Shown piece after piece: positions 54,146-63,687 of a stretch of 64,000 nucleotides of DNA (its first letter is position 1; each line of letters begins with the position of its first letter). Source of the DNA: Kosmotoga olearia TBF 19.5.1. Its GTDB lineage: Bacteria > Thermotogota > Thermotogae > Petrotogales > Kosmotogaceae. Position numbers and translations under genes: made by a program. The notes under the pieces are model-generated. The model was not told where the DNA came from, did no database searches, and was given only the letters and a program-made list of their open reading frames with translations. Location of the stretch: contig NC_012785.1 in assembly GCF_000023325.1 (NCBI RefSeq), positions 1,798,001-1,862,000 on the forward strand, given 5' to 3'.

Positions 54146-54982
54146 GTGAGCGAAGAGATATCCTTTGTTGGTGCAGGTCGTTCCGGGTCAATGTTTGCTA
54201 TTTTTTTCAAAGGACTTGGTTATCCCGTAAAATTCATTATCGATTGCATTCCTGAAAAAGCGGTTGAACTATCAAAAAGAGTACCGGGAGCCATTGCAGG
54301 TGGAATGGAATTATTGAAAGAGCTTTCCGGTGCAGTATTCATCTCTGTAAATGATGACGCTATTCGGGACGTTTTCCTCAGAATATGGGAGCAAAATACA
54401 TCACCCGAATATTTCTTTCATTTCAGCGGTGCACACAGTAGCGCTCTTTTTGAGGAAGCCGCAAAGGCTGGAAAGGGTGTTGGGAGCCTGCATCCTAATA
54501 TATCGATTTCTGATCCTGAAAAAGCCTTGAGACGTATTAGAAATGTGGACTGTATCATAGAAGGAAATGAAAAAGGCTTGAGATTTTTAACAAATTTTTT
54601 GCACAAAGCGAGTCTTTCAGTGTCAATTATTGGGAAGAAAGACAAGGTTCTTTACCATACGGCCGCGGTCTTTTCAGCCAATTTCACGCAGGTGCTGTTT
54701 GAAATCTCGAGGCGACTGTATGTTGAAGCGGGACTGCCTGATGAAACAGCGCGTAGAATAGTATCAAACTATGCGTCCGTAATTCTTGAAAGGATCAAAA
54801 GCGAGGATCTGATAGGTACTCTAACTGGCCCTGCGATCAGGAATGATGTAGAAACTATAAAAAAAGAAACTGAGGAATTGAAAAAACTATCACAGGATCT
54901 TTCGGAACTTTACGAACTTTTGAGCAAAACGATAATCAGTTTCAAGGGGAGGGGAAACCTTGAACATAAGGCAGATAATTAA
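54146..54982 (+). CDS. Rossmann-fold DUF2520 protein
   Basis: The ~278-residue protein starts with an NAD(P)-binding strand (ISFVGAGRSGSMFAIFF) and ends in a DUF2520 helical domain (YHTAAVFSANFTQVLFEI), resembling short-chain hydroxyacid or ketopantoate-type dehydrogenases. It is directly followed by panB with a 23-bp overlap. I infer a possible ketopantoate-reductase-like role, but the family is not characterised. I chose GTG 54146 (GAGG before it); the frame is open up to 54059 but that part overlies the promoter. Confidence 0.72.
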   Translation: MSEEISFVGAGRSGSMFAIFFKGLGYPVKFIIDCIPEKAVELSKRVPGAIAGGMELLKELSGAVFISVNDDAIRDVFLRIWEQNTSPEYFFHFSGAHSSALFEEAAKAGKGVGSLHPNISISDPEKALRRIRNVDCIIEGNEKGLRFLTNFLHKASLSVSIIGKKDKVLYHTAAVFSANFTQVLFEISRRLYVEAGLPDETARRIVSNYASVILERIKSEDLIGTLTGPAIRNDVETIKKETEELKKLSQDLSELYELLSKTIISFKGRGNLEHKADN

Positions 54983-55763
54983 TTCAAAGGGCAAGCGAAA
55001 GCTTTCCATGGTGACAGCTTACAGTTACTTTCAGGCTAAGATGGCAGAAGAAGCCGGTATAGATATGATTCTTGTTGGAGATTCTTATGGTAATACTATA
55101 CTCGGTTATGAAAATACCTTACCGGTGACAATGGAGGAGATGCTTATCGCCGTTTCGGCCGTGAGAAGGGGTGCGCCGAACACCTTTGTTATAGCGGATA
55201 TGCCCTTTTTGTCTTACCAGGTTTCTGAAGAAAAGGCGATAGAAAACGCCGGGCGTTTTATTAAGGTTGGTGCAAACGCTGTGAAGCTTGAAGGCGGCGC
55301 CGAGGTTGCGGGGCTTGTGAAGAAACTGGTGGATTTTGGCATACCAGTGATGGGGCACCTTGGGTTGACACCCCAGCATGTTAACGTAATAGGCGGATAT
55401 CGTGTGCAGGGAAAGACCGATAAAAGTGTTAAACGATTATTGGAAGGCGTCAAGCTATTGGAAGAAGCGGGAGTGTTTGCCATTGTTCTCGAGCTGGTTG
55501 TTGAGGGAATAGCAAAAAAGCTTACGGAAGAGACCAGCGTTCCTACGATAGGTATTGGTGCTGGTAGGTATTGTGACGGGCAGGTGCTTGTATGGCATGA
55601 TCTGCTGGGAATCAATACGGAATTCTCGCCGAGATTCGTCAAGAGATACGCCAATCTGAGAAAGGACATCGTTGATGCCCTGAAGAAGTACAATGAAGAG
55701 GTGAAGAACGGGGAATTCCCGGGACCGGAAAATGTTTTTGAGAGTGGTGGTTTTGATGAATAA
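54960..55763 (+). CDS. panB: 3-methyl-2-oxobutanoate hydroxymethyltransferase
   Basis: PanB makes ketopantoate from 2-oxoisovalerate and methylene-THF, the first pantothenate step. The 267-residue barrel has the metal and substrate residues in LVGDSYGNTILGYENT (~residue 38), ADMPFLSYQ, VKLEGG, GHLGLTPQ and IGIGAGRYCDGQVLV. Start is TTG with GGGGAGGGG before it. The gene overlaps both neighbours. CoaD of the same CoA route is at 39456. Confidence 0.96.
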   Translation: MNIRQIINSKGKRKLSMVTAYSYFQAKMAEEAGIDMILVGDSYGNTILGYENTLPVTMEEMLIAVSAVRRGAPNTFVIADMPFLSYQVSEEKAIENAGRFIKVGANAVKLEGGAEVAGLVKKLVDFGIPVMGHLGLTPQHVNVIGGYRVQGKTDKSVKRLLEGVKLLEEAGVFAIVLELVVEGIAKKLTEETSVPTIGIGAGRYCDGQVLVWHDLLGINTEFSPRFVKRYANLRKDIVDALKKYNEEVKNGEFPGPENVFESGGFDE

Positions 55764-56562
55764 CTGGGTGAACGTTGTTATAAAGATTGGATTGAGTCTG
55801 GCTGTTTTAGGCATATCCTTTTATATCTCAAAAACGATTTTTAAGATTGTCTCCGCAGTTTCGGAAAAGAGAGGGACTCCATTAAAGGCACCCAATACTG
55901 TTCGATTGATACTCAATATAGTTTTCTTTCTCATAGCCGCGATGATAATCCTTTCTCTCATCTTTGAAGATCTCGTACCAATAATTACGGGAATAGGTGT
56001 TAGCGGGATCATTGTTGGGTTTGCCCTTCAGCAACCGCTGGAAAACCTTGCTTCGGGGCTCTTCCTTCTGGTTGGCCGTACGATAAAGGAAGGCGACGTT
56101 GTAAAAGTCGGGGATGATGTTGGCATAGTTGAGCAGGTCAATATAAACCACACCCACATCAGAACATTCGATGGAAAGAAGGTTCTGATACCAAATAAGA
56201 TCGTCTGGACCAATCCAATCGTTCATTACTGGCCCGGAAATATTCGGCGTATGGAGATGACTGTGGCTCTTCCTTACGAGACGGATATAGGTCTTGCGTT
56301 GAAACTCCTGCAGGAGGTCCTCGATGAGGAGGAAATGATAGTGCAAACGGGTGTTTCTAACTTTGTCGTTTTCGATGGATTCAAGTCTTCCAGTATTGAT
56401 TTCAGGCTTTATTTCTGGTTTGAAAGGAAAAACTACTTTGATGTTCAAAATGCTGTTGCAGAAAGAATTTATAGCAAGTTGAAAGAAAAAGGAATATCCA
56501 TCCCCTTCCCCCAACTCGATGTGCATGTGAAGGAATTTCCGGAAATGACCCCAAGGGGTTGA
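55756..56562 (+). CDS. mscS: MscS-family mechanosensitive channel
   Basis: The ~269-residue protein has N-terminal membrane helices, then the pore-lining TM3 and beta domain (GVSGIIVGFALQQPLENLASG, LVGRTIKEGDVVKVGDDVG, LIPNKIVWTNPIVHYW) of small-conductance mechanosensitive channels, which release solutes under osmotic shock. ATG at 55756 overlaps the panB end by 8 bp. Length and domains are normal for a small MscS. Confidence 0.94.
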   Translation: MNNWVNVVIKIGLSLAVLGISFYISKTIFKIVSAVSEKRGTPLKAPNTVRLILNIVFFLIAAMIILSLIFEDLVPIITGIGVSGIIVGFALQQPLENLASGLFLLVGRTIKEGDVVKVGDDVGIVEQVNINHTHIRTFDGKKVLIPNKIVWTNPIVHYWPGNIRRMEMTVALPYETDIGLALKLLQEVLDEEEMIVQTGVSNFVVFDGFKSSSIDFRLYFWFERKNYFDVQNAVAERIYSKLKEKGISIPFPQLDVHVKEFPEMTPRG

Positions 56563-56566
56563 TGAA

Positions 56567-57292
56567 ATGAAAGTAGGAGAGAAACTGATATCTTTTTCAG
56601 TACTTGAATCCACCAACAAATATGCCATTTCGAACATAGATAAGCTGCCGTCCGGAAGTGTTGTTTGGGCTCTGGAACAAACGGGTGGATACGGGAGATT
56701 CAAGAGACGATGGATTTCCCCAAAAGGGGGACTGTGGTTCTCGGTAGTGTTCAAACCACGCTTGTTAAGGGATCCAAATCTCTACACCAAAGTCATCTCA
56801 GTTGCCGTTGTCGAGACCCTTCAGAGAATCGGCTGCCCGGCAAAAATAAAGTGGCCAAATGATATTGTTGTTTCCGACAGAAAGCTGGCAGGAAGTTTAA
56901 CAGAAGTGATTTTCAAAGGCACCAGAATTGCCGGTATCGTTGCGGGGATCGGTCTAAACGTGAACAATGATCTGCCCGAAGAATTGAAAGAAACGGGTAT
57001 TTCCTTGAAAGATGTTATAGGAAAGGAAATGGATGTATCTTTGTTGCTGGCTATTTTGTTGAAAAAAATTGATGCTTTGAGGAGCCGATATGTAATGAAA
57101 AAAAAGAGCGGCTATCTAACGAGAAGATGGAAGAAATATCTGGCATATCGCGAAGGTGACGTAGTTGCTGTTAGTCTCAATTCCGGAATGAAGATAAAGG
57201 GAACGATATTGAAAATAGCCTCAGACTATATGACAATTATGGACGAGCGTGGAGACGTTCATAAAATAAGGTCAGGAGAATTCATCTCCTGA
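56567..57292 (+). CDS. birA: Biotin-[acetyl-CoA carboxylase] ligase
   Basis: BirA attaches biotin to carboxylase/decarboxylase carrier domains. The 241-residue protein has STNKYAI, the biotin-adenylate loop QTGGYGRFKRRWISPKGGL (~residue 43), IKWPNDIVVSDRKLAGSL and the C-terminal SH3-like domain (YREGDVVAVSLNSGMKIKG). There is no N-terminal HTH, so it is not the repressor type. It begins 4 bp after mscS and ends 11 bp over the S4 gene on the other strand. Confidence 0.95.
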   Translation: MKVGEKLISFSVLESTNKYAISNIDKLPSGSVVWALEQTGGYGRFKRRWISPKGGLWFSVVFKPRLLRDPNLYTKVISVAVVETLQRIGCPAKIKWPNDIVVSDRKLAGSLTEVIFKGTRIAGIVAGIGLNVNNDLPEELKETGISLKDVIGKEMDVSLLLAILLKKIDALRSRYVMKKKSGYLTRRWKKYLAYREGDVVAVSLNSGMKIKGTILKIASDYMTIMDERGDVHKIRSGEFIS

Positions 57293-57506
57293 CCTCTTCG
57301 ATGATTTCTGCACTGAAATCCTCGGTAACTTTCAACGATATAACTCTATTTGAAAAAATAACTTTTAGCTCGTCTCCGGGCTTCAGGGCTACTCCGGGTT
57401 TGGTTGTGTGGCCGTTTTTAAGAACGTAGCCTTTTTCAACCGCTTGCTTGGCAAGGGTTCTTCTTTTTATGATTCTGTTCTTTTTAAGAAAAAGATCTAC
57501 CCTCAT
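57282..57506 (-). CDS. S4-domain RNA-binding protein (RqcP/HslR-like)
   Basis: A 74-residue protein that is one S4 RNA-binding domain: RVDLFLKKNRIIKRRTLAKQ, AVEKGYVLKNGHTTKPG and LKPGDELKVIF. This is the size and pattern of RqcP/YabO and Hsp15, which act on stalled 50S subunits. GAGGTGG is 5 nt before the ATG at 57506. It converges with birA (11-bp overlap). Confidence 0.9.
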   Translation of the reverse strand: MRVDLFLKKNRIIKRRTLAKQAVEKGYVLKNGHTTKPGVALKPGDELKVIFSNRVISLKVTEDFSAEIIEEVRR

Positions 57507-57527
57507 AGAGACCACCTCAGTATACGC

Positions 57528-57556
57528 TTGACTATCTTCGGAGAAGATGGTATAAT
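57528..57556 (+). promoter_or_regulatory. Strong sigma-70 promoter with palindromic spacer
   Basis: TTGACT (57528-57533), a 17-bp spacer and TATAAT (57551-57556): close to consensus. The spacer contains the inverted repeat ATCTTC-GGA-GAAGAT (57534-57548), a candidate operator. Confidence 0.75.
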
Positions 57557-57562
57557 TTTTTA

Positions 57563-57617
57563 CGAGATGTTCCTTGCCCCCATCCGCTCTCCGCTCAGCC
57601 TGTTGGGGGCTTTTTTT
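57563..57617 (+). ncRNA. Candidate short RNA (~55 nt) ending in an intrinsic terminator
   Basis: Between two minus-strand genes a strong plus-strand promoter is followed within 20-60 bp by a terminator: GCCCCCA (57576-57582) pairs with TTGGGGGC (57604-57610 over 21-nt loop), then seven T residues (57611-57617). No complete ORF fits in the transcript. The 21-nt loop (CTCTCCGCTCAG core) could pair with targets. Function unknown. Confidence 0.55.
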
Positions 57618-57618
57618 A

Positions 57619-58950
57619 CTACTTAATAACCATTAGTCCTTCAATCCGGGTGTTTACATCTGAATACCATGCCGCTGACATTATTCCACTTTGTATTTCC
57701 GTACCGAAGAGTGCTGAAAGTATATAGCCTGTATCCATAAAGAAGGTTAAAAACCTATCTTTTGCCATAAGTTTCAAAAAACTTTGATACAGAGAACTTT
57801 GTGTGTAAGGCGTTGAATTGTCAAGAGCAGAATAGGCTTCAGACTTATCGAGATTTGAGGTATAAAGCCATCTGTTGTTTTTCCATATGAACACATTTTT
57901 ATCGGTCTTCAGCACGTCCTCATTGATAGTGACATCCACTTCTTTGGCAGATAGCGCGTTTTTAACTTCTTCGAGAGTTCCCATATATCCGATGCGGCTT
58001 ATGGTTTTAACGGGGAGAGTAGGGGCGGTGTTAGCGTTTCCATTTGATTGTTGGGCAGCGAAGAGGTTGTTAAATAGTTCTTCCATGGGGAGATCTATAT
58101 CAACGAGGATTGTGCCGGTTAAATTCCTGGAAATGCTTTTCAGGATATCCTGTGAGATGCCCAATTTTTCGGACATGAGAGAGAAATTCAATTGTGTGGA
58201 TAAAAGTTCTTCAGCTTCCGGAAGGTCATTTGCACGGAACATGAATCCAGCAAGAGGTAGATGTGGTAGCTCTTCCAGATCGTTTATTGACATTCCTGAG
58301 AAGAGCGTCTTGACTTGTTCTTTCGCTTTATCGGATAGAGGTATTGTGTAGCCCTGGCCTAATAGGAGGTTGTCACTGTATCTGAAGGACATTCTTGAAA
58401 GGATGTCGGTGTTGCGCATATATAAATAAGAAATGCCGGGTTCGAGATCACCAGTCAATGCATCAACGGAAATGCCTTTTTTCAAATTGGCATATTCGGT
58501 AACATTACCAATAAACAGATAGTTCGAGTCGACCAGTATTTCAAATTCAAAGGGTAAAAAGAAATCGAGCACCTTTTTTAGAGCGGAAGCAACACTTTTG
58601 GGATTATTTATAGGGCCAAGAATTATTATCATTTTGTATTCATTTTCGGAGGTAGCCCATGAAGCAATTGCCAGGTCACCGGACAACGCTGCATACACCG
58701 ATGAAGGATCAACACCATTGTTGTAAGCAACCAGTTCTATCTGCTGACTTATTGTCTGTTCCAGAGCCAGCTGGTTGAGCAAGCTGTCGCCAAGAGTCAG
58801 CTTTTTGAATTGCGCGTACGAACCTGGTAGGTTTTCTACCACTATTATCATCTGAGAATCTGATGGTAGCATTGGTGCGAGTTCCAAAATGCCAGCAAAA
58901 GAAGCAACGATTACAAGCAGGAACGAAACCAGGAAAATAGTTTTCCTCAC
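57619..58950 (-). CDS. Exported DUF3352-like protein
   Basis: A 443-residue protein starting with GTG and a signal peptide (RKTIFLVSFLLVIVASFAG). The body (MLPSDSQMIIVVENLPGSYAQF, ALSGDLAIASWA, ISRIGYMGTLEEVKNAL) resembles the DUF3352 periplasmic proteins, which have no known activity. No membrane helix follows the signal. Upstream is smpB (86 bp away) and the gene ends at the terminator hairpin of the short RNA on the other strand. Confidence 0.75.
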   Translation of the reverse strand: MRKTIFLVSFLLVIVASFAGILELAPMLPSDSQMIIVVENLPGSYAQFKKLTLGDSLLNQLALEQTISQQIELVAYNNGVDPSSVYAALSGDLAIASWATSENEYKMIIILGPINNPKSVASALKKVLDFFLPFEFEILVDSNYLFIGNVTEYANLKKGISVDALTGDLEPGISYLYMRNTDILSRMSFRYSDNLLLGQGYTIPLSDKAKEQVKTLFSGMSINDLEELPHLPLAGFMFRANDLPEAEELLSTQLNFSLMSEKLGISQDILKSISRNLTGTILVDIDLPMEELFNNLFAAQQSNGNANTAPTLPVKTISRIGYMGTLEEVKNALSAKEVDVTINEDVLKTDKNVFIWKNNRWLYTSNLDKSEAYSALDNSTPYTQSSLYQSFLKLMAKDRFLTFFMDTGYILSALFGTEIQSGIMSAAWYSDVNTRIEGLMVIK

Positions 58951-59036
58951 AAAAACACCCCCAGTCTATTGATCATAACCACTGTTCTCATATTTTCGAC
59001 AGGTTGATACCTAAAATCGTTCGATGGGTGTTGTTT

Positions 59037-59480
59037 TCAATAGTCAACACGCCTTTTAAGACGCCTTTCCAGATCACGCTTCGCTATATCTTCACGTTTG
59101 TCGTAAAGCCGTTTTCCTTTTGCCAGGGCAATCTCCACTTTCGCGATACCTTTGTCGTTGAAGTATATTTTTGTAGGTATCAGTGTCAATCCACGTTCTT
59201 TGACTTTTTGAGCGATTCGAAGCAACTCCCTTTTATGCATAAGAAGTTTCCTTTTCCTTAAAGGATCGTGGTTCCAGTGTGTTCCATGACTATACTGGCT
59301 AATGTTTGCGTTTATTAGAAAGAGCTCTCCGTCCTCAAACTTGCAGAAAGCTTCCGATATGGAAGCTGAACCATTTCTTAAGGATTTAACCTCGGTTCCC
59401 AGTAGCTGTATACCTGCTTCATAGGTCTCGAGAATATGGTACTGAAAGCGTGCTTTTTTGTTTGTAGCGACGATTTTCAT
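59037..59480 (-). CDS. smpB: SsrA-binding protein
   Basis: SmpB carries tmRNA to stalled ribosomes. The 147-residue protein has NKKARFQYHILETYEAGIQL, GTEVKSLRNGSASI, AYCKF-like ISEAFCKFEDGEL and the basic C-tail (KRLYDKREDIAKRDLERRLK). It is 12 bp after uvrB. The tmRNA gene is not in the window. Confidence 0.97.
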   Translation of the reverse strand: MKIVATNKKARFQYHILETYEAGIQLLGTEVKSLRNGSASISEAFCKFEDGELFLINANISQYSHGTHWNHDPLRKRKLLMHKRELLRIAQKVKERGLTLIPTKIYFNDKGIAKVEIALAKGKRLYDKREDIAKRDLERRLKRRVDY

Positions 59481-59492
59481 ATGATCAGCCCC

Positions 59493-61496
59493 TTAAATGT
59501 TGTCTTTCTTTGTTTCTCGCTTGATTCTGAGCATCTCGTCACGTAACATCGCTGCATCCTCATAACGTAGTTCACTTGAGGCCCTCCACATCTCTTCTTC
59601 CAGTAGTGCAAGGTATTCTTCAGCTTCAAGATCCTCTTTCAACGCAAGAATGCCATCAAGGTAGGTGTTTTTGGCGATTTCTATCTTTTCTTCGTTGTCA
59701 GCAAACTCTTCAAAAATATTTTCGTACAGGGGTTTAACGATACTCTCAGGTTTTATGTCATGTTCTATATTATACATGAGTTGTTTCATTCTTCTCCGAT
59801 TAGTCTCTTCGATGGCACGTTTCATGGAATTTGTTATCCTGTCAGCATACAGCAGGACCTTCCCGTTGATATTTCTTGCTGCCCTTCCTATGGTTTGAAT
59901 TAAGGTCGTTTCTGAGCGCAGAAAACCTTCTTTATCCGCATCCATTATAGCAACAAGGGAGACCTCAGGTAGGTCGAGCCCTTCCCTGAGCAGGTTTACG
60001 CCGACAACCACATCAACGCTGCCTTCCCTTAGTTTTTTCAGTACCTCAACCCTTTCAACCGTATCGAGTTCTGAATGCAGGTATTCAGCTCTTATACCGA
60101 GTTCGTTGAGGTAAGCACTGAACATCTCGGCAGCCTTTTTTGTCAGTACCGTAACAAGTGCCCGTTCACCTCTTTCTATTACCTTTTGTACTTCTTCTAT
60201 GAAATCATCTACCTGATTTTGAGTAGGTTTGACAACCACCTCCGGGTCGATCAAACCGGTTGGTCTTATGAGCTGCTCAACAATCTGAGTGGAAACACTC
60301 AGTTCGTAATCTCCCGGAGTGGCTGACACAAAAATTATCTGTCCAACACTTTCTAAGAACTCCTCAAATGTGAGAGGTCTGTTATCAAAAGCTGACGGAA
60401 GGCGGAATCCGTATTCCACAAGGTTCTTCTTTCGAGAATGGTCACCATGATACATAGCTCTGATTTGTGGAACGGTTATATGTGATTCATCCAGGAATAC
60501 GATCATTTCGCTCTTATCAAAATAGTCTAAAATTGTGTAGGGTGGTTCACCGGGTTTTCTTCCATCGAAATACCGCGAATAGTTTTCGATGCCAGAGCAG
60601 TAACCGAGGGTTGTTAGCATTTCAAGATCGTACAGGGTTCTTTGTTTTAAACGCTGTGCTTCAAGATATTTGCCGTTCTTCTCCAGTTCTTTCGCACGTA
60701 ATTCCAGATCTCTTTCGATCTCCTTGACCGCATGCTTTATCTTTTCTTCGGTGGTGACGAATTCTTTGGCAGGGTATATGATAATCCTATCAAACTCCTC
60801 GAGAGTTTTCCTGTTCATTGGATCGAAGGAAATAATTCGCTCGATTTCATCATCGAAGAAATATATTCTTATACCATAGTCTTCATAAGGAGGGAAGATC
60901 TCAACAACATCACCCCGGAGGTGAAAAACACCTCCACTTGAGATGTCTTCAGATCGTGAGTACTGTATACTTGCTAGTTTTAAGGCAAGTTCATTTCTGG
61001 GAATCCTCTGACCTATTTCCAGTGATATGTTCAGCTCCTGGAAATCCCTGGGGTCTCCACTGGCGTAAATAGCGGAGACACTGGCAACAACAACGACATC
61101 TTTGCGTGTCAGCACGGATTTCAGTGCGGAGATTCTCATTCTTGCCAACAAATCATTTATATCTGCATCTTTTTCGATATAAAGGTCTTTGGTAGGAATA
61201 TAGGCTTCTGGCTGATAGTAGTCATAGTAACTGATAAAGAGTTCAACCCTGTTCTCAGGGAAAAAGCTCCTGAACTCCCTGTAAAGCTGAGCTACCAGTG
61301 CCTTATTGGGGGAGATAACCAAAGCCGGTTGCTGAACCCGTTCTATAATACTGGCCATGGTAAAGGTTTTACCTGAACCCGTGACTCCAAGGAGAGTTTG
61401 AAACCTGTCTCCTCGCCTTAAACCTTCCACCAACCTGGTTATCGCCTCGGGTTGATCCCCCCTTGGTTCAAAGGGAGCTTTCAGGTTGAACCTCAT
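59493..61496 (-). CDS. uvrB: Excinuclease ABC subunit B
   Basis: UvrB verifies DNA damage and loads UvrC in nucleotide excision repair. The 667-residue helicase-like protein has Walker [11 protein letters not shown] (~residue 40), the beta-hairpin region [12 protein letters not shown] (~92), DEAD-box-like DESHIT, helicase motif [11 protein letters not shown], and the C-terminal UVR domain ([20 protein letters not shown]). Full length and intact. It lies 4 bp after pth. Confidence 0.98.
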   Translation of the reverse strand: MRFNLKAPFEPRGDQPEAITRLVEGLRRGDRFQTLLGVTGSGKTFTMASIIERVQQPALVISPNKALVAQLYREFRSFFPENRVELFISYYDYYQPEAYIPTKDLYIEKDADINDLLARMRISALKSVLTRKDVVVVASVSAIYASGDPRDFQELNISLEIGQRIPRNELALKLASIQYSRSEDISSGGVFHLRGDVVEIFPPYEDYGIRIYFFDDEIERIISFDPMNRKTLEEFDRIIIYPAKEFVTTEEKIKHAVKEIERDLELRAKELEKNGKYLEAQRLKQRTLYDLEMLTTLGYCSGIENYSRYFDGRKPGEPPYTILDYFDKSEMIVFLDESHITVPQIRAMYHGDHSRKKNLVEYGFRLPSAFDNRPLTFEEFLESVGQIIFVSATPGDYELSVSTQIVEQLIRPTGLIDPEVVVKPTQNQVDDFIEEVQKVIERGERALVTVLTKKAAEMFSAYLNELGIRAEYLHSELDTVERVEVLKKLREGSVDVVVGVNLLREGLDLPEVSLVAIMDADKEGFLRSETTLIQTIGRAARNINGKVLLYADRITNSMKRAIEETNRRRMKQLMYNIEHDIKPESIVKPLYENIFEEFADNEEKIEIAKNTYLDGILALKEDLEAEEYLALLEEEMWRASSELRYEDAAMLRDEMLRIKRETKKDNI

Positions 61497-61500
61497 AAGT

Positions 61501-62073
61501 CTACTCCACCCCTATAGAGTTGTAGCGGGACATGACTTTCTTAAAATCCGCAGCGAACATCTCTTGAGCGGCTGATATCGCGAGATCAAGAACTTTCCAC
61601 AATACCTTTAATTCGGAATCTGTAAATTCCCCGAGAACATAGGAAACCATGTCAATGTCATCAGGCTTGGGACCGATTCCAATCCTGATTCTGGAAAATT
61701 CCTGGGTTCCAAGAGAAGATATGATTGATTTTACCCCGTTGTGTCCCCCGTCACTTCCGCGTTCCCTGATCCTCAGGCGGCCGAGTGGTATCCAGACATC
61801 ATCATAAATTACGATAAGCCTGTCGTTCTGAGACAATCCAAAATCGCGGATTAGATCCCTTACGGCGATCCCGCTGTTGTTCATATAGGTGAGAGGCTTG
61901 ACAGCGATTGCAGGTGATTGTGACTTTAATTTGAAAGCTTCATAGGTTTCTGCTCTGTAACTACTTCCAATTTGAAATTTCTTCAGTAACTCGTCCACGA
62001 AGAGAAAGCCCACGTTATGCCGTGTGAGAACATAACGTGGGCCAGGATTACCCAGTCCAATAAAGACCAGCAT
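61501..62073 (-). CDS. pth: Peptidyl-tRNA hydrolase
   Basis: Pth frees tRNA from dropped-off peptidyl-tRNA. The 190-residue protein has [18 protein letters not shown] (catalytic His in TRHNVG, ~residue 20), [29 protein letters not shown] and [10 protein letters not shown]. Its ATG follows the rplY stop without a gap. GAAGAGG at the rplY end provides the ribosome site. Confidence 0.97.
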   Translation of the reverse strand: MLVFIGLGNPGPRYVLTRHNVGFLFVDELLKKFQIGSSYRAETYEAFKLKSQSPAIAVKPLTYMNNSGIAVRDLIRDFGLSQNDRLIVIYDDVWIPLGRLRIRERGSDGGHNGVKSIISSLGTQEFSRIRIGIGPKPDDIDMVSYVLGEFTDSELKVLWKVLDLAISAAQEMFAADFKKVMSRYNSIGVE

Positions 62074-62721
62074 TTATTCCTCTTCTTCCTCTTTCTTTCC
62101 CTTTTCAATGACTTCAGGTTCCGCTTCCTCTTCCTTCTCGGCAGCGGTTCCCTCTGCCAGCATAGAGCGTGGTACTTCGATAACAACGACAGGCTCTTCA
62201 GGATCAGCGAGTACCTTCATACCCTCTGGGAGTGGAATGTCTTTGACCCTTAAAACGTCTCCAAGATCAAGGTGCTCTATATTAACCTCAAGAGCTTCTA
62301 CTATAGTACTTGGGAGTGTTTCAACGGGCAAATGGGTGATTATGTGCTCAAGAATACCACCCTTTTCGACACCCTTTGCTTTACCGATGAAATGGATAGG
62401 TATGTGGATTTCCATTTTGTGCCCTTTTGCGGGGATATAGAAATCCATGTGGATGATTGCATCGCTTACTCTGTCACGCTGCACAGCTTTCAGGAATCCG
62501 TGGTATTCTTTTTTTTCACCGTTTTCCTCGATCTCGAAAACGATGGGGGTCGTTTCAACGATGTGGTTGATATGTCTCATAACCTCAACTTTGTCCACAG
62601 AAATCGGGAAAGACTCTACATCAGGTCCGTAGACAACAGCAGGAATCTTACCGTTCTTCAAAAGGTCCTTTGCTTTGACAGAAGTATCACGCTTTTCTGC
62701 AGGTAACCTTACTTCGTGCAT
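62074..62721 (-). CDS. rplY: 50S ribosomal protein L25, Ctc form
   Basis: L25 binds 5S rRNA. The 215-residue protein has the N-terminal L25 domain (LLKNGKIPAVVYGPD) and the C-terminal Ctc extension (GVEKGGILEHIITHLPVETLP, DVLRVKDIPLPEGMKVLADP), ending in an acidic tail. GAGGAGGG precedes the ATG. Order glmU-prs-ctc-pth is classic in Firmicutes and Thermotogota. Confidence 0.96.
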   Translation of the reverse strand: MHEVRLPAEKRDTSVKAKDLLKNGKIPAVVYGPDVESFPISVDKVEVMRHINHIVETTPIVFEIEENGEKKEYHGFLKAVQRDRVSDAIIHMDFYIPAKGHKMEIHIPIHFIGKAKGVEKGGILEHIITHLPVETLPSTIVEALEVNIEHLDLGDVLRVKDIPLPEGMKVLADPEEPVVVIEVPRSMLAEGTAAEKEEEAEPEVIEKGKKEEEEE

Positions 62722-62734
62722 CTGAATCCCTCCT

Positions 62735-63685
62735 CTATCTGAACAAAATACTTACTGAAAGATTCTTTCTTACTCTCATTAACGCTTCACCAAGCAAACC
62801 AGCGATAGAAACCACTTCAAACTTTTCAGGGAGTTCGGGATGGTGAATGGTATCGCTTATAAAAACCTTTTCAATGGGTGAATCTGAGATTAACTGCTTT
62901 GCTTTTCCTGATAAAACGGCGTGTGTAGCACACGCATAAACCTTGTTTGCGCCTTTATTTTTTATCATTTTCGCCGCTTCCACCAACGAGCGACCGGTGT
63001 CTATTATATCATCAAAGATTACAGCTGTCCTGTTTTCCACCTCACCAATTACGTGAACGATTTCTGCGATGTTGTCCTTTGGTCTTCTTTTGTCCAATAT
63101 TGCAAGAGGAACACCAAGCCTTTCAGCGAATTTGCTTGCGCGTTTTACTCCACCGATATCAGGAGAAACCACGACTAAGTTATTTTTGGAGATATCCGTT
63201 TTTTCTTCGAGGTGTCTTTTGAAGATCGGGAACCCCCATAGATTATCCACGGGAATGTCGAAAAAACCCTGTATTTGCTCGGCGTGCAGATCGATGGTCA
63301 TTATTCTTGAAGCCCCGGAAATGGTGAGAAGGTTTGCTACAAGCTTCGCTGTTATAGGATCCCGTCCCCTTGCTTTTCTATCCTGGCGCGCATAACCATA
63401 ATAAGGGATCACAGCTGTAATGCTTTTTGCGGAAGCCCTTCTCAACGCATCCATCATTACGAGGAGTTCCATCAGATTTTCGTTTACCGGAGGGCAGGTT
63501 GGCTGGATAATAAAAATGTCGTGACCTCTAACCGTTTCATCTACCCTTATGTTAATTTCCCCGTCAGCAAATCTCTCAACTTCACATTTTCCGAGGTCTA
63601 TTCCTATATATTTCGCAATTTTCTCCGCAAGCTGCCGGTTTGAGGAACCGGAAAAAACCTTCATTTCATTTGGCTGAAAAGGCAT
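62735..63685 (-). CDS. prs: Ribose-phosphate pyrophosphokinase
   Basis: Prs makes PRPP from ribose 5-phosphate and ATP for nucleotide, His and Trp synthesis. The 316-residue class I enzyme has VFSGSSNRQLAEKIA, FIIQPTCPPVNENLMELL, YYGYARQDRKARGRDPI and the PRPP site AVIFDDIIDTGRSLVEAA. Length normal. It begins 2 bp after glmU and is followed by rplY at 13 bp. Confidence 0.97.
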   Translation of the reverse strand: MPFQPNEMKVFSGSSNRQLAEKIAKYIGIDLGKCEVERFADGEINIRVDETVRGHDIFIIQPTCPPVNENLMELLVMMDALRRASAKSITAVIPYYGYARQDRKARGRDPITAKLVANLLTISGASRIMTIDLHAEQIQGFFDIPVDNLWGFPIFKRHLEEKTDISKNNLVVVSPDIGGVKRASKFAERLGVPLAILDKRRPKDNIAEIVHVIGEVENRTAVIFDDIIDTGRSLVEAAKMIKNKGANKVYACATHAVLSGKAKQLISDSPIEKVFISDTIHHPELPEKFEVVSIAGLLGEALMRVRKNLSVSILFR

Positions 63686-63687
63686 AA

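Noticed and set aside
55882-56754. 290-residue minus-strand ORF over mscS and birA
   Set aside because: It runs against two clear genes, has no ribosome site, and its composition is antisense-like.
57567-57626. 19-codon ORF within the short RNA
   Set aside because: Its stop codon lies beyond the terminator T-tract, so the transcript would not contain a complete ORF; no ribosome site.
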